Shown here piece after piece: positions 1 to 7,598 of a stretch of 64,000 bases of DNA. Each line of letters begins with the position of its first letter. The stretch's first letter is position 1. Made by a program: the position numbers and the translations under genes. The notes under the pieces were generated by a model. The model made no database searches. It was not told where the DNA came from and saw only the letters and a program-made list of their open reading frames with translations. Origin of the DNA: Paenimyroides viscosum (GTDB taxonomy: Bacteria; Bacteroidota; Bacteroidia; Flavobacteriales; Flavobacteriaceae); NCBI RefSeq assembly GCF_003858535.1, contig NZ_RQTJ01000003.1:110692-174691 (forward strand), in the 5' to 3' direction.

Positions 1-246
1 GAGTATACTTTTGAATTTTGGTCTGAATTCCAAGCTGAAAAATATTATTTTGAATTAATTGAATATTGCGAATTACTTGCAGAAAATCCAACTATTGGAA
101 AAAATTTTGAGGAAATAGGTCTTGAAATTTTCAAGTTTTCGGCTAATAAACATATAATTTTCTACAAAATTATCAGTACCCAACACATTGAAGTTGTTAG
201 AATTCTTGGTGCTGATATGGACTTGAAAAATAAAATGTTCGGATAA
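1..246 (+). CDS. RelE/ParE-family toxin, 5' truncated by window edge
   Basis: The first frame of the window is open from base 1 to a TAA at 244-246 and encodes 81 residues with no start inside the window. The end of the product has the typical RelE/ParE toxin tail: a phenylalanine-rich beta hairpin (HIIFYKII), then IEVVRILG and a final D-L-K-N-K motif. Members of this family are about 95-105 residues and act as ribosome-dependent mRNA interferases or gyrase poisons, paired with an antitoxin encoded just upstream. That antitoxin would lie outside the window. The family call is fairly firm; RelE versus ParE activity cannot be told from this fragment. Confidence 0.75.
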   Translation, partial: EYTFEFWSEFQAEKYYFELIEYCELLAENPTIGKNFEEIGLEIFKFSANKHIIFYKIISTQHIEVVRILGADMDLKNKMFG

Positions 247-342
247 AAATATGTTAGCTACCGAACTGAAGGTTATCTTGAGTGAAGAGATTCCTCGTAC
301 CTCGGAATGACAAACTGTCTCAAAATTATCAAACATCCGTCG

Positions 343-418
343 GTTCGAGCTCGTCGAGAACTTTAATATTTAACTTCCTTAAGATTTCCCTCCACGTCCG
401 TTCGAGCTTGTCGAGAAC
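343..418. repeat. Two REP-like palindromic repeats
   Basis: GTTCGAGCTCGTCGAGAAC at 343-361 and GTTCGAGCTTGTCGAGAAC at 400-418 differ at one base. Each contains the GTTCGAG/CTCGAAC core also seen, in the TTCGACAAGCTC orientation, at 13619-13645 and in hsdS. Such short palindromes are spread through many flavobacterial genomes between genes. Confidence 0.7.
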
Positions 419-716
419 TTATTATGTGAAACTTAACCGAAGTGACGGCTATCTTGAGCAGACTGAAATGTCTCATTCTATTCTCAATCTCTATTGTACT
501 TAATGGATTCCTTTCGCTTTCTCTGTACTTTTTAAAGATAAAAAGTACCACACACAAGCCTATTCTGATTTATATATTCTTTACAGAGTGGTCTTAGGCG
601 AGTGTTCATGATTACTAAAACAAAATATTAAAGCACGAATAAAAATCTTTCATTGCGGTGCATTTTTAATCGGTCTAAATGCACTTTTGATTCAGTAACC
701 AAAGTCTTTTTCTTTT

Positions 717-764
717 ACGTCCATGCTTTATTTTACAGCTTGGAAGCCGTGAACCTAACAGTTT
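717..764. repeat. 48-bp direct repeat, copy A
   Basis: ACGTCCATGCTTTATTTTAC followed by AGCTTGGAAGCCGTGAACCT. It is matched with scattered differences by the copy at 1225-1272, about 0.5 kb downstream in the same orientation. Neither copy is in a recognisable gene; the origin is unknown. Confidence 0.55.
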
Positions 765-1224
765 GCCGCACAAAAGAAACAAAATGCCTCAGCTCCACTT
801 CTCGTGGTCAGTATACGTTTTTACAACTATATCAAAAAAACTCGCTTTATCAAAGCTCAAACAGCTTTTGATTTTACGTTGTATTCAACTCACTGACGCT
901 CACACCGCCGTGAATGCCCGTTTTAGATTCTCATAAATAGCCTATTGAGTTGAGAAGCGTCATTTCGAGTAAAGTAGTATATCGAGAAGTTTGTTTTCTT
1001 CTTTTGAAAGATCAAAAGAAACAAAAATCTTTTCTTTTTGTATGATCAATTATCTATTATACATTTTGAAATCATGAATCTCCGATTTCTTGCCTCATCA
1101 TTAAAACGGTCGACTACGTTTTGCAAGCTAAATCATAAAAAAGTATTCACTCTTTTTTATTTTATATTAATGTATTCTTGAATCTTCGATTTCGCTTCTC
1201 TCCCTTATGATTTTTCGCTCAATT

Positions 1225-1272
1225 ACGTCCATACTTTATCTTACAACTTGGAAGCCGTTAACCTTACGGTTT
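1225..1272. repeat. 48-bp direct repeat, copy B
   Basis: ACGTCCATACTTTATCTTAC followed by AACTTGGAAGCCGTTAACCT, the diverged partner of the copy at 717-764. The level of divergence suggests an old duplication or two remnants of one dispersed repeat. Confidence 0.55.
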
Positions 1273-1480
1273 CAACTTGTCAACGCTCGTTTTAATGATA
1301 ATGGCGCTTAAAACTATCTGTTATTAAAGCATACGGTATTAATAAATTATATACAGTTCTACTGTAAGCGCACTACTAAAATAATCTGTGGGTATTTTAA
1401 AGCTACTCCTGTGTCAGTATAGTTTTTTGTTGTTAAAAAAAAAATGAGTATATTTGAATTTATCAAAATACAGAGGACTT

Positions 1481-1876
1481 ATGGAGACGACTCAAAAAAA
1501 GCATTTAGGACGCAACATCAGCCGCATACGCGAAATGAAAGGAATGAAACAAGAAACACTTGCCGAGATTCTGGGTATCAGCCAGCAGAAAATGTCGGTA
1601 ATAGAAAATACAGAAGAATTAGACGATGCCAAGTTGAACGAAATTGCCAAAGCATTGAAGGTACCGGCAAACGCTATCAAAGAATATTCGGACGAAAAGA
1701 TGTTAAATATAATTAATAGTACAATCACAGATAGTCCTATATATAACAATTTCTGTAATTTCAACCCTTTAGACAAGCTTGTTGAGGCATATGATGAGAA
1801 CAAGAAATTATACGAACGCCTATTACAGGCAGAAAAAGATAAAACCACATATTTAGAGCAATTGTTAAAAAAATAA
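1481..1876 (+). CDS. XRE-family helix-turn-helix transcriptional regulator
   Basis: A 131-residue protein whose first 65 residues form a Cro/C1-type helix-turn-helix (about 9-65): it opens with GRNISRIREMKGMKQETLAE and continues through GISQQKMSVIEN, the recognition helix region. Residues about 100-131 (KLVEAYDENKKLYERLLQAE) look like a short coiled coil, probably for dimerisation. I chose ATG 1481 rather than the upstream start at 1454 because the conserved domain begins right after it. It stands alone, between a toxin gene and the defence island, and is followed by a clear terminator. Its target is unknown; regulation of the neighbouring island is possible but inferred. Confidence 0.85.
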   Translation: METTQKKHLGRNISRIREMKGMKQETLAEILGISQQKMSVIENTEELDDAKLNEIAKALKVPANAIKEYSDEKMLNIINSTITDSPIYNNFCNFNPLDKLVEAYDENKKLYERLLQAEKDKTTYLEQLLKK

Positions 1877-2239
1877 GAATTACTCAATTAGTAAAACATA
1901 CCAGAAAAAGTAAAAAATTCGGCTATTTCATAAAGAGATTGCCGAATTTTCTATTTATATGCTTTTTTACCGAAAATGTGTTTCATGCATTAAGGTAGCC
2001 TTTACTATGCTTTATCTACGGAGCATCCCCCTAGTTGCTGTTTTAGAAAATCTTTCGGTTGGGGTGTTTTGCGTAATTATTAATTTTATAGCCGCTATAC
2101 AGCAAAAATGTATAATATTCGTAAATATTTAAGTCTAGCAATTGTTTATGAAAACCGTATATAGGTAATTTAATACTTATTTAATAATACACTATTTACA
2201 AAAATGTTGTTTAGTATAGTTTGGGAACACATTTTATAT
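1877..2239. other. Intergenic region between XRE gene and HNH gene
   Basis: Convergent gap. Apart from the hairpin at 1914-1950 I see only a loose CCCC/GGGG pairing around 2030-2068 and no reading frame worth calling. Confidence 0.5.
1914..1950 (+). terminator. Rho-independent terminator after the XRE gene
   Basis: A 10-bp perfect stem AAAATTCGGC / GCCGAATTTT with a 17-nt loop, about 37 bases after the XRE stop codon. It could serve both strands, since the HNH gene ends at 2240 from the other side. Confidence 0.7.
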
Positions 2240-3166
2240 TTAAAGAGAATTCAACTGATCATTAATATCTTGCAAAAATTTAGATAGTGGTCTCTTATAA
2301 ATACCTTCATTACTTGTGTAAGTACCTAATTCAAGCCTATTTTCAATAGCGCTGAAATTTCCAACAATTCTTCCAAATTTTTTTTCAAGTTTACTTTTAT
2401 ATGCATTGTTATACTTTATTTTTCTTTGTATTAATTCTTCTATGTAATCTGTATGATGTTCATAAATTTCACTTAAATAAAACTTTTTTGAGATATTAGT
2501 TACATCGTTAATTTTAATACTTAGTTTCAAACCTTTTGTAAGGTAATTACCTAATGACAAATTATCTAGTTCAAATTTCAAATTAGAATGCATTCTTTTT
2601 ATGTCATATTCTCTATTACCTTTAAATTTATTACATGAACCGCAAATTGGAATCAAATTATAAAGTGAAACTGACAAGCCTGGGAATAAACTTTTAGGAT
2701 AATAATGATCAAATTCGAATATTAGTTTACTTCCTTTAGAATTGTTTGCAAATATAGTATATTGGGCATTACATATATAACAAGCTGAATTCGTTCTACC
2801 TTTAAAATATGGGGATAAAGAATTTGATGAGTATTTTAAAACTTCTTGGATTTTGCTTACAAACTCATTATCTAAAATATTTTTTTTACAATTTGAACAA
2901 TTCGAACAATTTTTTCTACCTATCCTATTTGTACACTTCAATTTATTTTTAAAGTCAATAATTTTTTTAAAATTTTTAGCAATTTTATCTAAATCATCTA
3001 CACTACAAGTCAAAATACTTTTAATATTTAAACTTAAATATCTTAAGTATTTTTGGTAATTCACATCATTAAACCTTTTAAGATTCTTGATTTTATCAAA
3101 ATCAAAATTAGTCTTGGAATATAAATCTATTTCCTTTTTATCAAATTTTATAACAGGAAGTCCCAT
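2240..3166 (-). CDS. HNH endonuclease, Septu PtuB-like partner of the AAA ATPase
   Basis: A 308-residue protein with an HNH nuclease core in residues about 129-184: C129-x2-C132, E151-F-D-H154 (catalytic His), N170 and C175-x2-C178, then FKGN. A second cysteine cluster, C78 and C87-x2-C90-x2-C93, precedes the core and may bind another zinc. The N-terminal 75 residues are lysine-rich and unassigned. It begins 9 bases after the stop of the 859-residue AAA ATPase gene, so the two are surely co-transcribed. ATPase plus HNH is the architecture of Septu-type anti-phage systems, in which the ATPase controls the nuclease. The nuclease fold is clear; the Septu assignment rests on gene order and could be a related family. 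Confidence 0.8.
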   Translation of the reverse strand: MGLPVIKFDKKEIDLYSKTNFDFDKIKNLKRFNDVNYQKYLRYLSLNIKSILTCSVDDLDKIAKNFKKIIDFKNKLKCTNRIGRKNCSNCSNCKKNILDNEFVSKIQEVLKYSSNSLSPYFKGRTNSACYICNAQYTIFANNSKGSKLIFEFDHYYPKSLFPGLSVSLYNLIPICGSCNKFKGNREYDIKRMHSNLKFELDNLSLGNYLTKGLKLSIKINDVTNISKKFYLSEIYEHHTDYIEELIQRKIKYNNAYKSKLEKKFGRIVGNFSAIENRLELGTYTSNEGIYKRPLSKFLQDINDQLNSL

Positions 3167-3175
3167 ATCCTAAAA

Positions 3176-5755
3176 CTATTTAGTTAATTCTTTAATTTTG
3201 TTTTCGTAATATCTAACGAGTAATTCATTATCTGATAATGAATCCTTAAATTTATTATGAAGTAAATCCAAAAGCGGTTGCTTTATAATTATCTCTCCAA
3301 TAAGATTTATTTCTCTTAATAAAGAATCATACTGTTCCTTTGAGATTTTTGAATTAATTTCTTTAAGTCTATTAAAAATTTCATTAATCTTGAGTGTAGC
3401 AAATTCTCCCATGAAACCATTTTCAAGAAAAAACTCATCTGCTAATAAATCATGAATATTTGCTCCAAATGAATTAAGTCCATTTTCATCCTGTAAAGAT
3501 TTTCCTTGTTTTAACCTTAAAACATTTTGAGATGGAATATCTGAAAGAATAAAAGGAGAATGCGTGATAAAAAAAATATTTATATTTTCAATTTGTTTAA
3601 ACTTATTTAATTTCAATAGTCGAACTAAATCATTAACAAATTCCCTTTGTTGTTCGGGGTGGAAATAAAGTTCTATTTCATCAAGCACAACCAAAACTTG
3701 TTTGTATGAATTAAAATTAGCACGTTTTTGAATTGAATCTAAATTTTTTAAATGATAAACAATAGAACTTAAAAGACCTAATTTTTGAAATTGCCCAGAA
3801 CTTATTTTTGATAAAGGTATTTTTTTTTCCTTCTCTTTTATTGAAGAATAAAAATCATAGTCAAAAATTGCCGGAGGTAACAAATCTGTCAATTCAATAT
3901 TTTTTCTAGAATAAATTGCTTTTGTATTGTTTATCAAATCTCCTAATTCTTCTATATCTCTAGAAAACTCCCAGTTTTGGAGATTCCATTTAGTAGATCT
4001 ACCATTATTAACAATCTTTCTGTAATAGTCAATTAAACTTGAACTACTGAAAATTTTATATTCACCATCAATTTGTAACGTCTTCTTTATCGGATTTTTT
4101 ATCAATTCTAACAATAATATAGATCTTCGAAGTTTGTCAGTTATATGACTTTTATCAATTCTGATAATGTCAACGAAATATCTTTTAGTTAAATATTGTA
4201 GATCGCTTTTATTATTTTTAAGTATATTTTTAGGTTCAAACGATTCTGAAAAAAGTCTGTTTGTATTGTATTTTATTGTTTTTACCGTTTTAACAACACA
4301 GTACCAAAATAAATGATATTCAAATTTATCAGTATTTAATTTATAGTAAATCTCATGATTTCCATACCCCAGGTGTTTACAAAAAACATCATAACTAATT
4401 GTCAGTTGAATAAGACTAATTAGCGTTTCAAGGCTCATATTAGAAGTTTTTTCCAAAATTTTATTAAAAGGTGAAGTTTTCTTTATTTCCTCTGATAAAA
4501 AATCTAATTTACTGTGCTCAAACTGGTTTTTAATAATGTATGATAAAAACGGTTTATTTATATCCTCAGAATCAATGTCTTCATCTTTTCTAACTTCAAT
4601 ATCGTATAAAAATGCATAAGCAGCATATAAATATATTTTTATATCGTACGTTTTTTTTTCTCCTTCCGTTATTTCTTTAATTTTTTTGTTAAAATAATTT
4701 ACAAGCACAATATTATCATCAATCCATTTTGATAAAAAACCTATCTTTTCATTTATAATATTTTTAGAAATATTTATTGGAAAAATGTCAAGAGTTGCTT
4801 TGTCTTCTTCCTGCTTTTCAAATTGATATATTAAAAAATGATCTAAAGCAGTTTCAGCTTTTAATCTAAATCTAATTTCATCAAAACTGTATTGAGGAAT
4901 AACTGTTCTATATTCTTCATTTGTAAATATAAGTGCACTTAATCTTTGCTTCATTAATTCTTTTTCTCGCCTGACATCAATCATTGCACTTTCTCTATAC
5001 GGATGAATAACAACAGGCGTTTGGTATCCATCATTTTTATGAAAAATTTTATTTAGCCATGAAACATTTACTTTATTACGATTATCATAAATGAAACCAT
5101 CATCTTCGAAATCTTTCTCATCTAAACCATATAAAGAATAATTAACATACATTGTAAAGAAATAATCATCAACCTTGAATTTAGTTTCGTTTTTGACTGA
5201 ATATTTTTCATTTTTATATGATTGATTTTTAAATCCATCATTTTCTAGAACTTTACCACTAATAATCTGTGGTATTTCTAAAACGTTTATATACTCTCTA
5301 ATTTCATTTTTTTTATTTTTTGCATCTTCTTTATACTTATTAATTGAAAAATTAATATAAATCTTATATAATTTTTCATCTTGTAAAATATAAAGCTCAC
5401 CTACTATTCCTTCAACGCAAATAAGTTTTTCTAGTTTATTATTTTCATCAATTCCTTTAAAAAAGTTATTTAGCAATCTCAATAAAAATTCAATGATAGA
5501 GCTTTTTCCACTACCATTTTTTCCAACAATAGCATTTATATTAATAGACTGAAGTGTGGATTCAGTATTTTCATTTTTACTATAATAAAAATCAGGATTA
5601 AGTTCATTGTAGTTTTCTTTTTTTATAATAAAATCATGATCCTTATATTGTTTGTAAGAGTCATCAAAAAAATAAAATTTATTTACTTGTAAATTATTTA
5701 GGATATTTTCTTCACATCCCTCTAATGGGCGTATTGCTAATAGTTTGAAGCTCAT
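3176..5755 (-). CDS. AAA ATPase (SMC/RecF-like), Septu PtuA-like
   Basis: An 859-residue ATPase with an ABC/SMC-type split nucleotide-binding domain. Walker A is GKNGSGKS at residues 78-85, the signature-like ISSGQ is near 650-655, Walker B VLVVLDEIE near 687-695 and the THS switch near 731-733. About 560 residues of lysine-rich helical sequence separate the two halves, longer than typical PtuA proteins. It is followed after 9 bases by the HNH nuclease gene, which ties it to anti-phage ATPase/nuclease pairs. Its ATG lies just downstream of a TATTTGC-N9-GCAAATA palindrome that may be an operator. I cannot exclude that it belongs to a separate, unnamed AAA/HNH family. Confidence 0.8.
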   Translation of the reverse strand: MSFKLLAIRPLEGCEENILNNLQVNKFYFFDDSYKQYKDHDFIIKKENYNELNPDFYYSKNENTESTLQSININAIVGKNGSGKSSIIEFLLRLLNNFFKGIDENNKLEKLICVEGIVGELYILQDEKLYKIYINFSINKYKEDAKNKKNEIREYINVLEIPQIISGKVLENDGFKNQSYKNEKYSVKNETKFKVDDYFFTMYVNYSLYGLDEKDFEDDGFIYDNRNKVNVSWLNKIFHKNDGYQTPVVIHPYRESAMIDVRREKELMKQRLSALIFTNEEYRTVIPQYSFDEIRFRLKAETALDHFLIYQFEKQEEDKATLDIFPINISKNIINEKIGFLSKWIDDNIVLVNYFNKKIKEITEGEKKTYDIKIYLYAAYAFLYDIEVRKDEDIDSEDINKPFLSYIIKNQFEHSKLDFLSEEIKKTSPFNKILEKTSNMSLETLISLIQLTISYDVFCKHLGYGNHEIYYKLNTDKFEYHLFWYCVVKTVKTIKYNTNRLFSESFEPKNILKNNKSDLQYLTKRYFVDIIRIDKSHITDKLRRSILLLELIKNPIKKTLQIDGEYKIFSSSSLIDYYRKIVNNGRSTKWNLQNWEFSRDIEELGDLINNTKAIYSRKNIELTDLLPPAIFDYDFYSSIKEKEKKIPLSKISSGQFQKLGLLSSIVYHLKNLDSIQKRANFNSYKQVLVVLDEIELYFHPEQQREFVNDLVRLLKLNKFKQIENINIFFITHSPFILSDIPSQNVLRLKQGKSLQDENGLNSFGANIHDLLADEFFLENGFMGEFATLKINEIFNRLKEINSKISKEQYDSLLREINLIGEIIIKQPLLDLLHNKFKDSLSDNELLVRYYENKIKELTK

Positions 5756-5782
5756 TTTTTCTAAATTGGATAAAATAATTTA

Positions 5783-5805
5783 TATTTGCTCAACTCTTGC
5801 AAATA
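5783..5805. promoter_or_regulatory. Possible operator palindrome upstream of the ATPase/HNH pair
   Basis: TATTTGC-N9-GCAAATA is a perfect 7-bp inverted repeat 28 bases before the ATPase start codon and 43 bases before the divergent 45-aa ORF. Position and symmetry suit a dimeric regulator; there is no direct proof. Confidence 0.3.
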
Positions 5806-5848
5806 GCACTTTTATGTTGATAGGATATTAACAATAAAGTTTAAAGCT

Positions 5849-5986
5849 ATGAAATGCATTAGTTGCGTAGGTGTAAAACCTGTATTTGTGAGGGCATATA
5901 CAAGAATCCGTTACGGTAAACTTGAAAATGTAACTCAACATTGTCGTTCTTTACCTTACCAAGGGTTATTACGATTATTTTATTAG
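5849..5986 (+). CDS. 45-aa putative zinc-knuckle protein
   Basis: ATG 5849 to TAG 5986 encodes 45 residues starting MKCISCVGVKPVFVRAYTR and continuing through KLENVTQHCRS. A C-x2-C pair near the start and an H-C pair near residues 31-32 could bind one zinc. The composition (basic, aromatic, no low complexity) looks coding rather than random, and I believe similar short proteins occur in flavobacteria, though I cannot verify it. It is on the opposite strand, between the two ATPase operons, and ends in a shared hairpin. Function unknown. Confidence 0.5.
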   Translation: MKCISCVGVKPVFVRAYTRIRYGKLENVTQHCRSLPYQGLLRLFY

Positions 5987-6009
5987 AAGTGAATTTATAA
6001 CTCACTTCT
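5985..6009. terminator. Bidirectional terminator hairpin
   Basis: AGAAGTGA / TCACTTCT, an 8-bp stem with a 9-base loop. The stop codon of the minus-strand OLD-like ATPase is inside the loop and the stop of the plus-strand 45-aa ORF overlaps its left edge. Convergent genes thus share one compact terminator. Confidence 0.6.
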
Positions 6010-7542
6010 TTTATTTAATATAAATTCCCTCATTAAATTTACAGACTCTTCTAATTGCACAAATGTAAACCTCGGATTCAAAATATTCTCAGGATGATGA
6101 ATTTGATGCCTAATATATTCCGTCAAAACAATTTGCTCATTTTTAGTAGAACCATTATTAAAAATTTTAGTATAATCAATCAAATCTTTTCCAATCTTGA
6201 AATCGTTCCATAATTCTTCAGCGAAAAGATAGCCGTGTAATTCGTTATGGTATTCATCTGTTAAATCTTTAAAAGCAACATAGTTTATTTCGTTTAAAGA
6301 AGGATATGGTAATTGACTAGGTAAAACTTCTGAAATAGATTTATTTCCTTCTGCATCTTTATTGATTAATCTTAAGTTATCAAACTCCAATCCTTTAACA
6401 ACAATAGAGCTATGTGTTGTTAATAAAACTTGAGTTTTATTTGCTTGAGATAATTCTTTAAAAGCTTTAATCAACAATCTTTGATGATCTGTATGTTGAG
6501 ATGTTTCAGGTTCTTCTATCGCATAAATAACTGATTGTGAGTTCCCAGAACGCATTCTTCTTTCAGCTTCGGCTCTAAAAAAGTTTAATAAGATTAATCT
6601 TTTAACACCACTTCCTCTTTTATTGATTGGGATATTTTCGTCACCAGAAATAGAAACATTCTTAAATACATCTATCCATTTTAATGCACTTGCTGTTGGT
6701 ATTATCGGATTTAATGAATTCGCTATCTCTGGATTCATTTCTCTCAATTTCGCCAAAGTAGTATCAGAAACAGCATTTAGGTGCACAGTAACACGTCGTG
6801 CTATATCTTCAAACATTGAGATTACCTCTTGATCTGCTAAAATTTGAGATACTGCCTTCTTCAAAGGATCTTGTACTTCGCTGTCATTATCACTATTTTT
6901 TCTATCAGATTGAAAAAGACAGTATAATGGCAGATAAGTTTGTATTTTTTCCCAAATATTTTTAGCATCTTCTTTTGAAGTATCAATTTCGATCTCATTT
7001 AACTGTAAATCATCAGCAAAATGATTCCAAATTGCTGTTCGCATTATTGCATTTACGGTTAGATTTTCACACTCAATAGATTCATCTTTGATTATTTTTT
7101 TATAATCTCCAATTTTTTTTAATAATAAATCAGAACATTTTTCATTGGTTGGATGATGTGCTTTGATAAAAACTTTTGCTGCTCCTGCATTTGGGTATTT
7201 TTTTATGATTTCCAATCTACCATTAGAATTTAATAGATATTCATTCTCAAATGTAGTAGGGTTGGTAGCATCAATAGTAATCGAAGGCGGTAAATCTGTG
7301 AATACCGCAGTAATAAAAATATCTTTATTACCTTCCTCTAACGCATATTTATTAACATCATCTTTATCTAACTTGACAACATAATCTCCTTTTCCATCAT
7401 TAAAGAAGACGTCTAATGCTTCTAATACGGAAGACTTTCCAATATCATTTTTTCCAACAAAGGTTGTTAAATCATCTATTTTAATTTCAACTTCTTCTTT
7501 ATAGCTTCTAAAATTTTTAATTTTTATCGAGTGCAATTTCAT
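5995..7542 (-). CDS. OLD-like AAA ATPase with possible C-terminal HEPN motif
   Basis: A 515-residue protein of the RecF/OLD-type AAA ATPase group. Walker A is GKNDIGKS at residues 30-37, the signature region KRGSGVKRL near 308-316, Walker B VIYAIEEPE near 338-346 and TTHS near 375-378. No TOPRIM nuclease domain follows, unlike true OLD or GajA proteins. The last 110 residues are helical and contain IRHQIHHPEN; R478 and H483 fit the R-x4-H spacing of HEPN ribonucleases. The gene follows the 490-aa gene by 56 bases, downstream of hsdR, so it is probably part of the restriction operon. Anti-phage or DNA-sensing function is inferred. Confidence 0.75.
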   Translation of the reverse strand: MKLHSIKIKNFRSYKEEVEIKIDDLTTFVGKNDIGKSSVLEALDVFFNDGKGDYVVKLDKDDVNKYALEEGNKDIFITAVFTDLPPSITIDATNPTTFENEYLLNSNGRLEIIKKYPNAGAAKVFIKAHHPTNEKCSDLLLKKIGDYKKIIKDESIECENLTVNAIMRTAIWNHFADDLQLNEIEIDTSKEDAKNIWEKIQTYLPLYCLFQSDRKNSDNDSEVQDPLKKAVSQILADQEVISMFEDIARRVTVHLNAVSDTTLAKLREMNPEIANSLNPIIPTASALKWIDVFKNVSISGDENIPINKRGSGVKRLILLNFFRAEAERRMRSGNSQSVIYAIEEPETSQHTDHQRLLIKAFKELSQANKTQVLLTTHSSIVVKGLEFDNLRLINKDAEGNKSISEVLPSQLPYPSLNEINYVAFKDLTDEYHNELHGYLFAEELWNDFKIGKDLIDYTKIFNNGSTKNEQIVLTEYIRHQIHHPENILNPRFTFVQLEESVNLMREFILNKRSEL

Positions 7543-7598
7543 TTTACTATGTTTTATTAAGTTTATTATTGCTTTAAATTAATTTACTTTTCATTACC

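Larger units (their letters stand above)
247..1480. other. Repeat-rich gene-free stretch
   Basis: About 1.2 kb without a convincing gene; the short open frames here have poor coding character. It holds palindromic repeat copies at 343-361 and 400-418, a related repeat around 958-993 (CATTTCGAG...ATCGAGAAG), and two diverged copies of a 48-bp sequence at 717-764 and 1225-1272. The mixture suggests decayed accessory DNA between the toxin and the regulator. Confidence 0.6.

Noticed and set aside
653..871. 72-aa frame in the repeat-rich gap
   Set aside because: Covers one of the 48-bp repeats, rich in rare residues, no motif.
5995..7542. Gabija GajA
   Set aside because: No TOPRIM domain follows the ATPase and no UvrD-like GajB gene is adjacent.
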